DNA of 27,884 nucleotides. Origin: DATBMY01 sp036554605. GTDB lineage: Bacteria; Acidobacteriota; Blastocatellia; UBA7656. The notes beneath the pieces were generated by a model. That model was given only the letters and a program-made list of their open reading frames with translations, was not told the DNA's origin and made no database searches. Shown piece by piece: positions 1 to 8,048 of this stretch (positions are counted from its first letter, which is position 1; every line of letters starts with the position of its first letter). The position numbers and the translations under genes are program-made. The DNA lies in NCBI GenBank assembly GCA_036554605.1, contig DATBMY010000021.1:1-27884 (forward strand), given 5' to 3'.

Positions 1-546
1 GTTGGGTCCGGCAGGCAAGCTCTTGACGTGATCGGCCATTACGCGATCGCCGCCCGCTACGCCGTCTTTGCCTAAGACGCTCTCGGCCCCGGTAGTGACG
101 CGCAGCAGGTTGTAATCATAGCGGCTCGAATGCATGAGCGAAGTCTTGCGGTCGAGCGATATGTAAGTTGTATTCGAATCTTCGGCGACTTCTTTTATAG
201 CTGAGGCGGGCAGCTCGGCCACATAACCGCCGATGAGCGGAAGCGGCGTTCTTATGCGGCCGCCGCGCTTCGCGAGCCCTTCGTCAAATGTAGCAAGTCC
301 ATTTCGAGTTTGTACGATAACGCGAAGCCTCTCGCCCTCATTGCTTGCCGCCGAGAAAGCGAAAGACTCAAGCTCGGGCGAGAGCTTGAGCAGAACTGAA
401 TGGGGAGATGCTTGCTCTTGGGCCGGCTCTAACTGGGACTCGGAATCAGTGGTGGCGGAGGCTTGCGGAACGAGTAGATTGACACAAAGGACCAGCTGGA
501 GTGTCAGTCCAAAAAGAGGCGTCAATCTTCTAACAGACATAAGCAT
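1..546 (-). CDS. Secreted subtilisin-family (S8) serine protease, N-terminal part only
   Basis: The frame is open on the minus strand from an ATG at 546 to the window edge (182 codons), so the C-terminus and the catalytic domain lie outside. It opens with a basic stretch (MLMSVRR), a hydrophobic core (LTPLFGLTLQLVLCVNLL) and an ASA-like cleavage site, which reads as a signal peptide. About residues 60-125 resemble an S8 propeptide/inhibitor-I9 fold: RLRVIVQT, then a segment ending GGYVAELPASAIKEVAED. After this comes YDYNLLRVTTGAESV, the kind of sequence that precedes the catalytic Asp in secreted subtilases. The ATG at 546 is preferred over the in-frame ATG at 540 because GGGG lies about 11 nt upstream of it. 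No catalytic residue is visible, so the family call rests on the propeptide pattern. Confidence 0.6.
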   Translation of the reverse strand, partial: MLMSVRRLTPLFGLTLQLVLCVNLLVPQASATTDSESQLEPAQEQASPHSVLLKLSPELESFAFSAASNEGERLRVIVQTRNGLATFDEGLAKRGGRIRTPLPLIGGYVAELPASAIKEVAEDSNTTYISLDRKTSLMHSSRYDYNLLRVTTGAESVLGKDGVAGGDRVMADHVKSLPAGPN

Positions 547-881
547 TTTTCTGTTTACCCCTTGAATTTTTATCGCACTGTTTATGTGGGAACCGCTTAA
601 AACCCGAGTCCAGCGCGTCGTATCGATAATCAAGCCCGGTGCCATAACATGAGGAGGAGCCGGAGCGTGGCTAAAGACGGTAGGGGAAAGACTTGGCCGG
701 TAAGCGGATCAGGGCTCGAAAGCGAGCCCGCTATATGTTCGGTCAGCTTGAAGACGCAGTTCGGTCATATTGATATAACGAGTTGTGGCACAAGTAGATA
801 GATGCTTATTACGATGTGGAATGTAAAACTCTAAACTAGCGGTTGGTCTGATCGCTCAAAGGTCGCGCTCGGGCAAGCCGG
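547..881. other. Intergenic stretch of 335 bp with no gene seen
   Basis: I see no convincing coding frame here. It must hold the leader of the truncated protease (minus strand, below 546) and the 3' flank of the response regulator. The only clear structure is a perfect 7-bp hairpin with a 4-nt loop at 712-729 (GGGCTCG, AAAG, CGAGCCC). It has no T-run on either side, so it is not a typical intrinsic terminator. Confidence 0.5.
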
Positions 882-1241
882 TCAGGCGAGCAGGCTTTTT
901 ATCATCGGCAGGAATTCTTTGACTTCGATGGGCTTCCTCGCGCAGGCGGATGCCCCGGCCGCTATCGCGCTCTTCATGGTCGTCACTCCGTAGGCGGTGA
1001 TCGCGATTATAGGCATAGCAGAGGTCTCTTGCTGCCCCCTTATCGTGCGCGTCAGCTCTATTCCATTCACGCGAGGCATGTTTATGTCGGTGATTATGAG
1101 GTCGGGCTTTTGCTCGGCCGTGACCGCCAGCGCGCACTCTCCATCTCCGGCCGTGATAACTTCATAGCCTTCATCTTTCAATATCAACGAGAGCACATAC
1201 CGGGTGTCAAAATCATCTTCGACTATAAGAATCTTCTTCAT
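882..1241 (-). CDS. Single-domain response regulator (CheY-like receiver)
   Basis: A 119-residue protein consisting only of a receiver domain. The acidic pocket is D9-D10 (VEDD), the phosphoacceptor is D52 (LIITDINMP), the switch Thr is T82 (AITAYG) and the conserved Lys is K103 (RKPIE). There is no output domain, so it acts by protein-protein contact or in a phosphorelay. GGGG lies about 9 nt before the ATG. It is divergent from the ADOP permease at 1440, with 198 bp between. No histidine kinase is adjacent, so its partner is unknown. Receiver identity is firm; the pathway is not known. Confidence 0.93.
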   Translation of the reverse strand: MKKILIVEDDFDTRYVLSLILKDEGYEVITAGDGECALAVTAEQKPDLIITDINMPRVNGIELTRTIRGQQETSAMPIIAITAYGVTTMKSAIAAGASACARKPIEVKEFLPMIKSLLA

Positions 1242-1439
1242 TATGCGACCCCGCTTGTTGCGAATAAGGGCTTGAGTTTAGCACCCGGCCGTTAAAAAAG
1301 AAAGACTCGCGGGTTTTACGGCGACGCTCTCGATGAAAGGCGGAGAGTTTTTATTGAACTATTGCACCTGGCGACAAGTAAAAAACGTTATAACCGAATG
1401 AGAAAACCGAAGTGCTGATCGAAGCCCGAGGCATAGCTT

Positions 1440-3878
1440 ATGGATACCGTCCTGAAGGATATTAGATACGCTTTAAGAATGCTGTTGAAGAACCCGACCT
1501 TCACCGCGATAGCCGCGCTCTCGCTTGCGCTCGGCATAGGCGCGAATACGACGGTCTTCAGCTGGATGAAGGGGATACTCTTTCGGCCGGTGCCGGGAGC
1601 CGTGGCGAGCGACCGGCTCGTGGTCGTGGCCGGGCGAAGCGTCTCTGGCTCTCACACGAGCCTGTCTTATCCCGACTATGTCGACCTGCGCGATTCGAGC
1701 GAAGCATTCTCGGGCATGATCGCCTTCGAGCTCAGTCCGATGAGCATGAGCGATGGCCGGGAAGCGCGGCGCGTCTATGGTTCGCTCGTATCGGGCAACT
1801 ATTTCGACACGCTCGGGGTACGGGCCGCGCTCGGAAGGACGTTTACGGCTGACGAAGATAAGACTCCAAACGCGCATCCGGTGGCGGTCATAAGCCACGG
1901 GCTATGGCAACGCGCCTTCGGCTCGGACCAGAATATTGCCGGAAAGACCGTCAGCTTGAACAACCATCCCTTCACCATTATAGGCGTCGCGCCTGAAGAG
2001 TTCGTCGGCACGTTCGTCGGCCTCTCGATAGATTTATGGGTGCCGGTCATGATGCAGGAGCTGGTCCTGGCCGGCGGCAGCAGAATAAACGAGCGAGGCA
2101 GCCGCTGGCTTCTGAGCATGGGCCGCCTGAAGGACGGGGTGAGCATAAACCAGGCCGGGGCGAGCATCGACAACATCATGCGCCGCCTTGCCGAGCAGTA
2201 CCCGCGGACGAACGAAGGTCGCTCGGCGGAGCTCTTCCCGCTATGGAAATCGCCCTGGGGCGCGGGCATGTTTCTCAGGCCGGTGCTCTTTGTTCTGTTT
2301 GCGGTGGTGAGCCTTGTCCTGCTCATCGCCTGCGCCAACGTCGCCAACCTCTGCCTCGCGCGCGCGTTTGCGAGGCGCAAGGAGATCGCAATTCGCCTGT
2401 CGATGGGGGCGAGCCGCGCGCGGCTCGTTCGCCAGCTTCTTACCGAGAGCATATTGCTTGCGATCTTAGGCGGGGTGGGCGGGCTCTTCATAGCGTATTG
2501 GAGCACGGGATTGTTTTCAGCCTTCGTCCCGGCCGTCGACCTGCCGGTGAAGTTCTCAGTCGAGGTCGACTCGGCGGCGCTCGCCTTCACGCTTCTCATC
2601 TCTATCGCGACGGGGATCATGTTCGGGCTCGCGCCCGCGCTTCAGGCGTCGAAGCCGGATCTGATCGCCGCTTTGAAGGAGGATACGGCGAAGTCTTCGG
2701 GCGGGCGCGGGCGGGCGCGGCTGCGCGGCGCGCTCGTCGTGGCTCAGGTGGCTCTCTCTTTGCTATTGCTCATATCGGCCGGGCTGTTTCTCAAGAGCCT
2801 CGGCCGCGCGCAGACAGTCGATCCGGGGTTCGATCCGAAAGGCGTGCTGCTGGCTTCGATGGACCTGTTCGCGAACGGCTATACAACGGAGGGAGGGAAG
2901 GCGTTTCAGCGGCAGCTCATCGAGCGCGTCAGCGCGCTTCCGGGCGTTGAATCGGTGAGCTTCGCGCGCCGCGTTCCGCTTGGCCTGGGCGGAACCAGCT
3001 CCTCTACCTTCGCCATCGAAGGATACGAGCCGCGCCCGGGAGAAGAGATCAACGTAGCTTACAACAACGTCTCGCCCGGCTATTTTCGCACGATGCGCAT
3101 ACCGATGCTTTCGGGACGCGATTTCGCCGCCGAAGACAACGATCAATCGCAGAAAGTAGTCGTCATAAACGAGACCATGGCGAAGCGCTACTGGCGCGGC
3201 GAAGATCCTGTTGGCAGGGTCATGCGCCGCGGCAAGGATTCTTTCGTCGTCGCGGGAGTCGCGCGCGACATCAAGTACAACACGCTTGGCGAAGAGCCTC
3301 AGCCTTACCTCTATTTCCCGCTGCTTCAAGACTACCGCCCCGACGTCACGCTACAGGTCAGAACCATCGCGGGTCCGGTTGCTCTGGTCGACGGGGTGAG
3401 GCAAACCGTTGGGGCGATGGACGAGCGGCTCCCGCTGTTCGACGTCAAAACGCTCGGCGAGCACATAAGCATGTCCACAATTCCGCAGCGCATAGCCGCG
3501 ATGATGCTCGGACTGTTCGGGGCGCTTGCGCTCGCGCTGGCCTCCGTCGGTCTTTACGGTGTTATGGCTCATGCGGTAAACCAGCGCACGCAGGAGATTG
3601 GCATAAGAATGGCTCTGGGAGCCAGTTACGGCAATGTGCTCGCGCTGGTGCTCGGCCAGGGAATGAAGCTTGCGCTCGTCGGCGTGGGGGTGGGCCTCGC
3701 CGCGGCATTTGCGCTCACCAGGCTGCTCGCGTCGATACTGATCGGGGTGAGCGCGACCGACTTCTTGACTTTCGCCGCGACCTCGCTGCTTCTGGTCGGA
3801 GTGGCGCTCGCGGCCTGCTTTATACCGGCGCGCCGAGCCGCGCGGCTCGACCCGATGATCGCGCTGCGACGCGAATAG
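1440..3878 (+). CDS. ADOP-family (MacB/FtsX-like) orphan ABC transporter permease
   Basis: An 812-residue inner-membrane protein. The N-terminus (DIRYALRMLLKNPTFTAIAALSLALGIGANTTVF) is the hallmark of acidobacterial duplicated orphan permeases. The layout is duplicated: first TM plus MacB_PCD-like periplasmic domain (about 20-250), first FtsX block with TM segments (about 275-400), second anchor TM (about 430-455, LVVAQVALSLLLLISAGLF), second periplasmic domain (about 460-650), and C-terminal FtsX block with three TM segments ending DPMIALRRE. The family normally has no dedicated ATPase gene beside it, and none is seen here. The PadR-type regulator often found next to ADOP genes is also absent. 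GAGG 8 nt before the ATG supports the start. The substrate is unknown; export of a peptide, lipid or macrolide-like compound is inferred from MacB. Confidence 0.93.
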   Translation: MDTVLKDIRYALRMLLKNPTFTAIAALSLALGIGANTTVFSWMKGILFRPVPGAVASDRLVVVAGRSVSGSHTSLSYPDYVDLRDSSEAFSGMIAFELSPMSMSDGREARRVYGSLVSGNYFDTLGVRAALGRTFTADEDKTPNAHPVAVISHGLWQRAFGSDQNIAGKTVSLNNHPFTIIGVAPEEFVGTFVGLSIDLWVPVMMQELVLAGGSRINERGSRWLLSMGRLKDGVSINQAGASIDNIMRRLAEQYPRTNEGRSAELFPLWKSPWGAGMFLRPVLFVLFAVVSLVLLIACANVANLCLARAFARRKEIAIRLSMGASRARLVRQLLTESILLAILGGVGGLFIAYWSTGLFSAFVPAVDLPVKFSVEVDSAALAFTLLISIATGIMFGLAPALQASKPDLIAALKEDTAKSSGGRGRARLRGALVVAQVALSLLLLISAGLFLKSLGRAQTVDPGFDPKGVLLASMDLFANGYTTEGGKAFQRQLIERVSALPGVESVSFARRVPLGLGGTSSSTFAIEGYEPRPGEEINVAYNNVSPGYFRTMRIPMLSGRDFAAEDNDQSQKVVVINETMAKRYWRGEDPVGRVMRRGKDSFVVAGVARDIKYNTLGEEPQPYLYFPLLQDYRPDVTLQVRTIAGPVALVDGVRQTVGAMDERLPLFDVKTLGEHISMSTIPQRIAAMMLGLFGALALALASVGLYGVMAHAVNQRTQEIGIRMALGASYGNVLALVLGQGMKLALVGVGVGLAAAFALTRLLASILIGVSATDFLTFAATSLLLVGVALAACFIPARRAARLDPMIALRRE

Positions 3879-3945
3879 TGGCAAATTCCAAATAAGATAT
3901 TTCGGATCGCGAATGTGATGAAACTTTTTTCCGTCTTGCGCCACT
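3877..3945. repeat. Degenerate palindromic heptamer-type element after the ADOP stop codon
   Basis: AGTGGC at 3877-3882 overlaps the TAG stop codon, and its exact complement GCCACT lies at 3940-3945. The interior is AT-rich, with TTCCAAAT-like and ATTTCGGAT-like pieces and a T6 run at 3925-3930. It resembles a worn copy of the elements at 5066, 15291 and 25461. With only 6-bp arms, this copy alone would not be convincing. Confidence 0.35.
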
Positions 3946-4020
3946 GACTAAGCAACCGGAGCCATTCCTCTTGCTTGTGCCCCTCGCGGGATGGCCATCA
4001 TACGGGCGGAGGTTCATCTA

Positions 4021-5064
4021 ATGAGAAAGCTGGCAAGGCTAGCGGTGGCGCTCTTTTCGGCGCAATTCTTTATTCTGACCATCGCGGCGCAGGAATCGTT
4101 CAAAGGCGAATGGGAGATGACGTCCGGCAGGTGGCGAAACGCCGACGGCCTTTCGCTGTGCATCAAGTGGCAGTCAGAGCGCGGTCGCTCTACACATTGT
4201 TCTACTACGCAGAACGAGAACATTCGCGGGTTGGACGTTGCGCCGGGCACGAATTATTCCGGGCCGGCACGGTTCGAACTCATCAGGGACGCCGGAGTCT
4301 TCACTATGGAAGGCGAATTCAGGGACGGCCGGGGAGCGGGCACATACAGCTTCGCCCCGAGCGCCGATTATATTTCGGGCATGAGGGGGCTCGGATATGC
4401 GGATCTATCAGCCGCCCAGGTCTTCAACCTTGCGATACGCGATGTGAGCCGCGACTTCATACGCCAGCTACAGGGGCTCGGCTACAGCAATGTGCCGGTC
4501 GGCAATCTCATTCGGATAAAGGACCACGGAGTTTCGATAAAGTTCATCAGCGAGATTCGCTCGCACGGGTTTTCCGCGGTTTCGCTCGAAGAGCTTGTGC
4601 GCCTGCGCGACCACGGGGTGAGCGCTTCTTTCATCGGAGAGTTAAAGGCCGCCGGCTATGAGATATCGGATCTCGAACAGGTTGTTCGCCTGCGAGATCA
4701 CGGCGTGAGCGCCGATTTTCTGAGAGAGGTGCGCGCTTCTGGGTATGCGGATGTATCGCTCGAACAACTGGTCCGAATGCGTGACCACGGCGTGAGCACC
4801 GGCTACATCAGGGCGTTTGCCGAGATGGGGTACAAAGATCTGTCTATCGAGGAGATGGTGCGCATGCGCGACCATGGCGTGAGCGCCGCATACGTAAAAG
4901 AGTTAAAGGACCTCGGCTACAATAATCTTTCGCCACGCGAGCTGATCAGGCTCCGTGACCACGGCGTAAGCGCAAGCTTTATCAAAAGGGCGCAAGAGGC
5001 CGGCCACACGGGCGCGACCGTCGACCAGCTTATACAGATGCGTAATCAGGGGTTGCACAGATAG
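4021..5064 (+). CDS. Secreted protein with eight 29-residue DHGVS repeats
   Basis: A 347-residue protein. The ATG at 4021 is preferred to one at 3991 because GGAGG (4008-4012) sits 8 nt upstream and the protein then starts with a clean signal peptide (MRKLARLAVALFSAQFFILTIAAQ). Residues 25-109 form a beta-rich domain (GEWEMTSG, then RFELIRDAGVFTMEGEFRDGRGAGTYSF). Residues 110-341 are eight 29-residue repeats with consensus DHGVSxxFIxELxxxGYxxLSxEELVRLR; the first two are the most divergent. Each repeat is likely a helical hairpin. From memory, similar beta-domain and repeat modules occur at the C-termini of M56/BlaR1-like membrane proteins in Acidobacteria and Bacteroidetes; here they stand alone without a peptidase. 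The function is unknown; ligand sensing or protein binding in the periplasm is inference. Confidence 0.85.
   Translation: MRKLARLAVALFSAQFFILTIAAQESFKGEWEMTSGRWRNADGLSLCIKWQSERGRSTHCSTTQNENIRGLDVAPGTNYSGPARFELIRDAGVFTMEGEFRDGRGAGTYSFAPSADYISGMRGLGYADLSAAQVFNLAIRDVSRDFIRQLQGLGYSNVPVGNLIRIKDHGVSIKFISEIRSHGFSAVSLEELVRLRDHGVSASFIGELKAAGYEISDLEQVVRLRDHGVSADFLREVRASGYADVSLEQLVRMRDHGVSTGYIRAFAEMGYKDLSIEEMVRMRDHGVSAAYVKELKDLGYNNLSPRELIRLRDHGVSASFIKRAQEAGHTGATVDQLIQMRNQGLHR
4348..5043 (+). repeat. Eight in-frame 87-bp coding repeats
   Basis: This span encodes residues 110-341 of the preceding protein. The period is 29 codons. The most conserved segment is (R)DHGVS, which recurs from codon 168 at exact 29-codon steps six times. 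The DNA copies have diverged (gaccacgga, gaccacggg, gatcacggc and so on), so the array is old rather than a recent tandem expansion. Confidence 0.9.
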
Positions 5065-5065
5065 T

Positions 5066-5154
5066 GAGCGGTGGGCAGTAGCTCTCGTATTTCAAATCTG
5101 CTGTTTCATATTTCAAATACTACTTCACCGATCAAAATCTACTGCCCACTGCTC
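5066..5154. repeat. Palindromic heptamer-type element between convergent genes
   Basis: The outer arms are 16 nt (5066-5081, GAGCGGTGGGCAGTAG; 5139-5154, CTACTGCCCACTGCTC) and match at 15 of 16 positions as an inverted repeat. The interior contains TTTCAAAT-like units in a 7-nt register (ATTTCAA at 5088, TGTTTCA, ATTTCAA at 5110). The left arm begins 2 nt after the stop codon of the repeat protein, and the right arm contains the stop codon and last four codons of the convergent hydrolase. It could act as a two-way transcript end, but there is no U-tract. Confidence 0.7.
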
Positions 5155-6338
5155 CACACATCCACGACAATCGGGTCGTGGTCTGAGAGCGCGAAGCCTT
5201 GAAAAGTTCGCGGGGCGATGCTCGCTACGCCCGTCTGCTCGTCGACTACCTCGCCGTCGGCTAGAGGTCTGAGCCCACGCGCGGCGAGCCAGTCCAATCG
5301 AAACTCCAGCAGAAGACCGCCCGGCCCGATGCGGCGATTTGCCCACCACCTGACCGGGCCCGGCAGGCGGTTCGAGTCTTCAAGACTGGAGACCATCGTC
5401 CGCGCCGTCGAGAGCCGGTCGTTGAATTCTTCAATCGAGTATCCAAACCCGGCGAGATGCCTGAGGGCAGGCTCGCGGGATTCTGGGCGGCTCAAACGCC
5501 GAACGAGTCTCTCGCGGTTGCTTCCGAGTATTATCCCTGTGTTCTTCAATGTCCGAAGCCTGCCGCCCCGCGCAAAGGTGTGAGTGTTGAAATCGCCGCC
5601 CACGATTATGGGCCGGGCAGGATTCTCTTTTGCGCGCCGCTCTATCGCCTCAAGCAGCGCCCGGAGCTGGCGGCCGCGACAGCGCGGAGAGTTCACTACG
5701 TCAAGATGAGCATTTGCCGCAAGCAGCCCCGTGCCGTTTACATCGATCTCGACAAGTATCCCCTTGCGGCCGCCTAGCCGCTTCTCGCGGCTCGCGAAAT
5801 TGTCTTCGCAGCGCGGCAGGCCGGCTACTTCGACCTTAGAGAATGCGTGTCTTGTTAGTATTGCGTTGCCGTGAAGCGCCGATTGATTCTCGCCCGGAAG
5901 GTTCAGCTCTTCGCCCACGCCCTTGGTCAATTCGAGATACTCGGCCACATAGATCGCGTGCGCCGAAAGCGCGCCGCCGAGCTCGAGCGGAACGTTCCTG
6001 TTGCCCGAGCGCACCATCCCCGAGTCAAGCTCGTTGAGCAGCAGCAGGTCCGCGTAACCTAGCACCGGGTGATTATTCAAAATCCCGATTATGCCTTCGA
6101 GCTTCGCGCCGCGCTCGATATTCCATTCGACTATGCGCAAAAAGGACCGCAGCCTTGGACTGGCTTCCGGAGACTCGTATATCTTCGGCTCATCGAGCAG
6201 GCGGGAAAGTTCCGTCTTGCGAGCGCGATAAAAATCTGAGCGGCGCAGATCGTCTATTGTGGCAAAGCGGCGCAACTCATCGACGAGGTGCCGGTTGTTC
6301 TGAGGTTCGCCGCCGGCGTCTTCGTATGTCGGTCCCAT
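5139..6338 (-). CDS. Endonuclease/exonuclease/phosphatase (EEP) fold hydrolase
   Basis: A 399-residue protein starting at the ATG at 6338. A longer in-frame start at 6440 exists, but it would place coding sequence over the glnA terminator, so it is rejected. No Shine-Dalgarno is obvious at 6338. EEP motifs in order: N73 in VEWNIERG, E103 in LLLLNELDSG (metal), H211 in ANAHLD, D249 and N251 in GGDFNTHT, D349 in FRLDWL, and D386-H387 in LSDHDPI. This is a complete active-site set for a Mg-dependent phosphodiesterase or phosphatase. There is no signal peptide, so it is probably cytoplasmic. The substrate (nucleic acid, inositol phosphate, phospholipid headgroup) cannot be read from sequence. The last codons lie in a palindromic repeat arm. 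Confidence 0.85.
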   Translation of the reverse strand: MGPTYEDAGGEPQNNRHLVDELRRFATIDDLRRSDFYRARKTELSRLLDEPKIYESPEASPRLRSFLRIVEWNIERGAKLEGIIGILNNHPVLGYADLLLLNELDSGMVRSGNRNVPLELGGALSAHAIYVAEYLELTKGVGEELNLPGENQSALHGNAILTRHAFSKVEVAGLPRCEDNFASREKRLGGRKGILVEIDVNGTGLLAANAHLDVVNSPRCRGRQLRALLEAIERRAKENPARPIIVGGDFNTHTFARGGRLRTLKNTGIILGSNRERLVRRLSRPESREPALRHLAGFGYSIEEFNDRLSTARTMVSSLEDSNRLPGPVRWWANRRIGPGGLLLEFRLDWLAARGLRPLADGEVVDEQTGVASIAPRTFQGFALSDHDPIVVDVWSSGQ

Positions 6339-6382
6339 AAGTGATGGCGACTGACAAGCTAGCACAGGCGGTGTTACGCGGC

Positions 6383-6426
6383 GAGAAAAAAGATGGGCGA
6401 GGCCGCCCGTAGATGGCCTCGCCCAT
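6383..6426 (-). terminator. Intrinsic terminator of glnA
   Basis: On the minus strand a perfect 12-bp stem (arms 6393-6404 and 6415-6426, ATGGGCGAGGCC and its complement) with a 10-nt loop is followed by CTTTTTTCTCG. It lies 40 nt beyond the glnA stop codon. It separates glnA from the hydrolase downstream. Confidence 0.88.
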
Positions 6427-6465
6427 TGAGGCACGCGCACCAGTGGGGGCAGGCGCGCCTCTGAT

Positions 6466-7884
6466 CTATATGTCGAAGTACATCGAAAACTCTATGGGGT
6501 GCGGGCGCATGCGCACCGGGTTTACCTCGTGCCCGCGCTTGTAACCTATCCATCGTTCAATGAGCCCTTCGCTGAAGACGTCGCTCTTGAGCAAGAACTC
6601 GTAATCCTGTTCGAGGGCGCGCAAAGATTCGTCGAGCGAGCCCGGCATTGAAGGCACGTTCTTCAGCTCTTCCGGCGACAGGTCATATATATCCTTGTCG
6701 AGCGGCTCGCCGGGGTCTATGCGATTGAGTATTCCGTCCATGCCCGCCATCATCATCGCCGAAAAAGCGAGATACGGGTTGCACGACGGGTCGGGCGGGC
6801 GGAATTCCAGCCTTTTGGTTTTCGGGTTCTGAGAAAACATCGGTATGCGCACCGCGGCCGAGCGATTGCGCGCCGAGTAGGCCAGGTTGACCGGCGCTTC
6901 AAACCCCGGAACCAGCCGCTTATAACTGTTGGTCGTCGGCGCGGCGAACGCGGCTATCGCCCGCGCGTGCTTGAGCAACCCGCCGATGTAGTGGAGCGCC
7001 ATCTCCGACAGGCCGGCGTAGCCGTCGCCCGCGAAGAGCGGCTCGGCGCCCTTCCATATAGACTGGTGACAGTGCATGCCGTTGCCGTTGTCGCCGTATA
7101 TGGGCTTCGGCATGAAGGTCGCGGCCTTGCCCGCGCGAAGCGCCGCGTTCTTTACCGTATACTTGAATATCATCAGGTTGTCGGCCGTGATGTGAAGCGT
7201 GTTATAGCGAAAGTCGATTTCGCACTGCCCGCCCGTGGCTACCTCGTGGTGATGGCATTCGACTGATATACCCGCGTGACGAAGCAGAGTCGCTATCTCC
7301 GATCGCAGGTCCGATATGGAATCGAGCGGGGGGAGCGGCACGTAGCCTTCCTTCGGGCGTATGTGATAACCGTGGCCGTTGGACCCGCCGCGGTCGGACG
7401 ACGTATTCCAGGGGCCTTCCATAGAGTCGACTTCATAACCTGCGGTGTGCCCTTCGTTATGAAATGAGACCTTGTCGAATACGAAGAATTCCGCCTCGGG
7501 GCCGAAATATATAGTGTCGCCTATGCCGGTCAAGCGCAGGTAGCTTTCGGCGCGCTCCGCGACCGCCCGCGGGTCGAGCCAGTAGCCGTCTTTCGTAAGC
7601 GGGTCGAATACGCTCGAAATCAGGCAAAGCGTCTTCGGCTTCATGAACGGGTCGATCCAGTAGCGGGACGAATCGGGGATGAGCAGCATGTCCGATTCGT
7701 TTATCGCGGCCCAGCCGCGAAGGCTCGACGCGTCGAACCCTATGCCGTTTTCGAAAGAGTCCGCGCCGAACTCCTCAATCGGTATTGTCAGGTGATGCCA
7801 CTGGCCGAGCAGGTCCGTGAATCTCACGTCGACGAACTCCGCTCCCTGCTCGGCCGCAAATTTCAGTGCCGCTTCCGCGCTCAT
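6466..7884 (-). CDS. glnA: Glutamine synthetase, type I
   Basis: A 472-residue enzyme that makes glutamine from glutamate, ammonia and ATP in the cytoplasm. It has the full length of GSI. Visible signatures are the N-terminal beta-grasp (VDVRFTDLLGQWHHLTIP), the metal-binding glutamate in GPEAEFFVF, the ATP-binding signature KPIYGDNGNGMHCHQS, the glutamate-flap region VPGFEAPVNLAYSARNRSAAVRIP, and RLEFRPPDPSCNPYLAFSAM. Tyr400 in KDIYDLSPEE matches the adenylylated Tyr of GSI-beta, so control by GlnE adenylylation is likely. GGAGG sits 6 nt before the ATG. It has its own terminator and a divergent LysR gene, which suggests a monocistronic unit with local regulation. Confidence 0.97.
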   Translation of the reverse strand: MSAEAALKFAAEQGAEFVDVRFTDLLGQWHHLTIPIEEFGADSFENGIGFDASSLRGWAAINESDMLLIPDSSRYWIDPFMKPKTLCLISSVFDPLTKDGYWLDPRAVAERAESYLRLTGIGDTIYFGPEAEFFVFDKVSFHNEGHTAGYEVDSMEGPWNTSSDRGGSNGHGYHIRPKEGYVPLPPLDSISDLRSEIATLLRHAGISVECHHHEVATGGQCEIDFRYNTLHITADNLMIFKYTVKNAALRAGKAATFMPKPIYGDNGNGMHCHQSIWKGAEPLFAGDGYAGLSEMALHYIGGLLKHARAIAAFAAPTTNSYKRLVPGFEAPVNLAYSARNRSAAVRIPMFSQNPKTKRLEFRPPDPSCNPYLAFSAMMMAGMDGILNRIDPGEPLDKDIYDLSPEELKNVPSMPGSLDESLRALEQDYEFLLKSDVFSEGLIERWIGYKRGHEVNPVRMRPHPIEFSMYFDI

Positions 7885-7944
7885 ATTTTTCCTCCGTTTA
7901 TAAGATGATTGACTTGCCGGGTGGGTCCTCTCTGGTAAATGTAA

Positions 7945-7961
7945 ATGCGTTTCACTCGCAT
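7945..7961. promoter_or_regulatory. Candidate operator 1 (ATGCG-N7-CGCAT)
   Basis: A perfect 5-bp dyad with a 7-nt spacer in the 164-bp glnA-lysR intergenic region, about 60 nt upstream of the glnA start. It shares the ATGC-N9-GCAT core with the dyad at 8002-8022. LysR-type regulators bind dyads with T and A bounding a spacer (T-N11-A and variants); here the spacing is T-N13-A. Confidence 0.45.
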
Positions 7962-8001
7962 GTTCTACTACTACGGAGAAGATTTGTAAAATCTATTCTT
8001 T

Positions 8002-8022
8002 TTATGCTACCTATAAGCATAA
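8002..8022. promoter_or_regulatory. Candidate operator 2 (TTATGCT-N7-AGCATAA)
   Basis: A perfect 7-bp inverted repeat with a 7-nt spacer, 27 nt upstream of the LysR start and centred 59 bp from the first dyad. It sits where an autorepression site for a LysR gene would be expected. The shared ATGC-N9-GCAT core in both dyads is the main evidence. Confidence 0.5.
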
Positions 8023-8048
8023 TTTATCCACGCGGAGTACTGGCCCAA

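Noticed and set aside
233..565. Plus-strand open frame of 110 codons
   Set aside because: It lies antisense to a minus-strand frame with a signal peptide and subtilase propeptide pattern; its product has no recognisable features.
712..729. Hairpin as terminator
   Set aside because: It has a perfect 7-bp stem but no T-run on either strand and no gene ending near it in the right direction.
2036..2950. Plus-strand 304-codon frame and minus-strand frames at 1799-2620 and 2763-3329
   Set aside because: They overlap the well-supported ADOP permease; products are Arg/Ala-rich shadows of GC-rich codons.
6339..6440. Longer start for the EEP hydrolase
   Set aside because: It would run through the glnA terminator stem and U-tract.
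7866..8048. N-terminal extension of the LysR gene
   Set aside because: It overlaps the glnA start, covers both dyads and does not look like LysR sequence; the start at 8049 is the canonical N-terminus.
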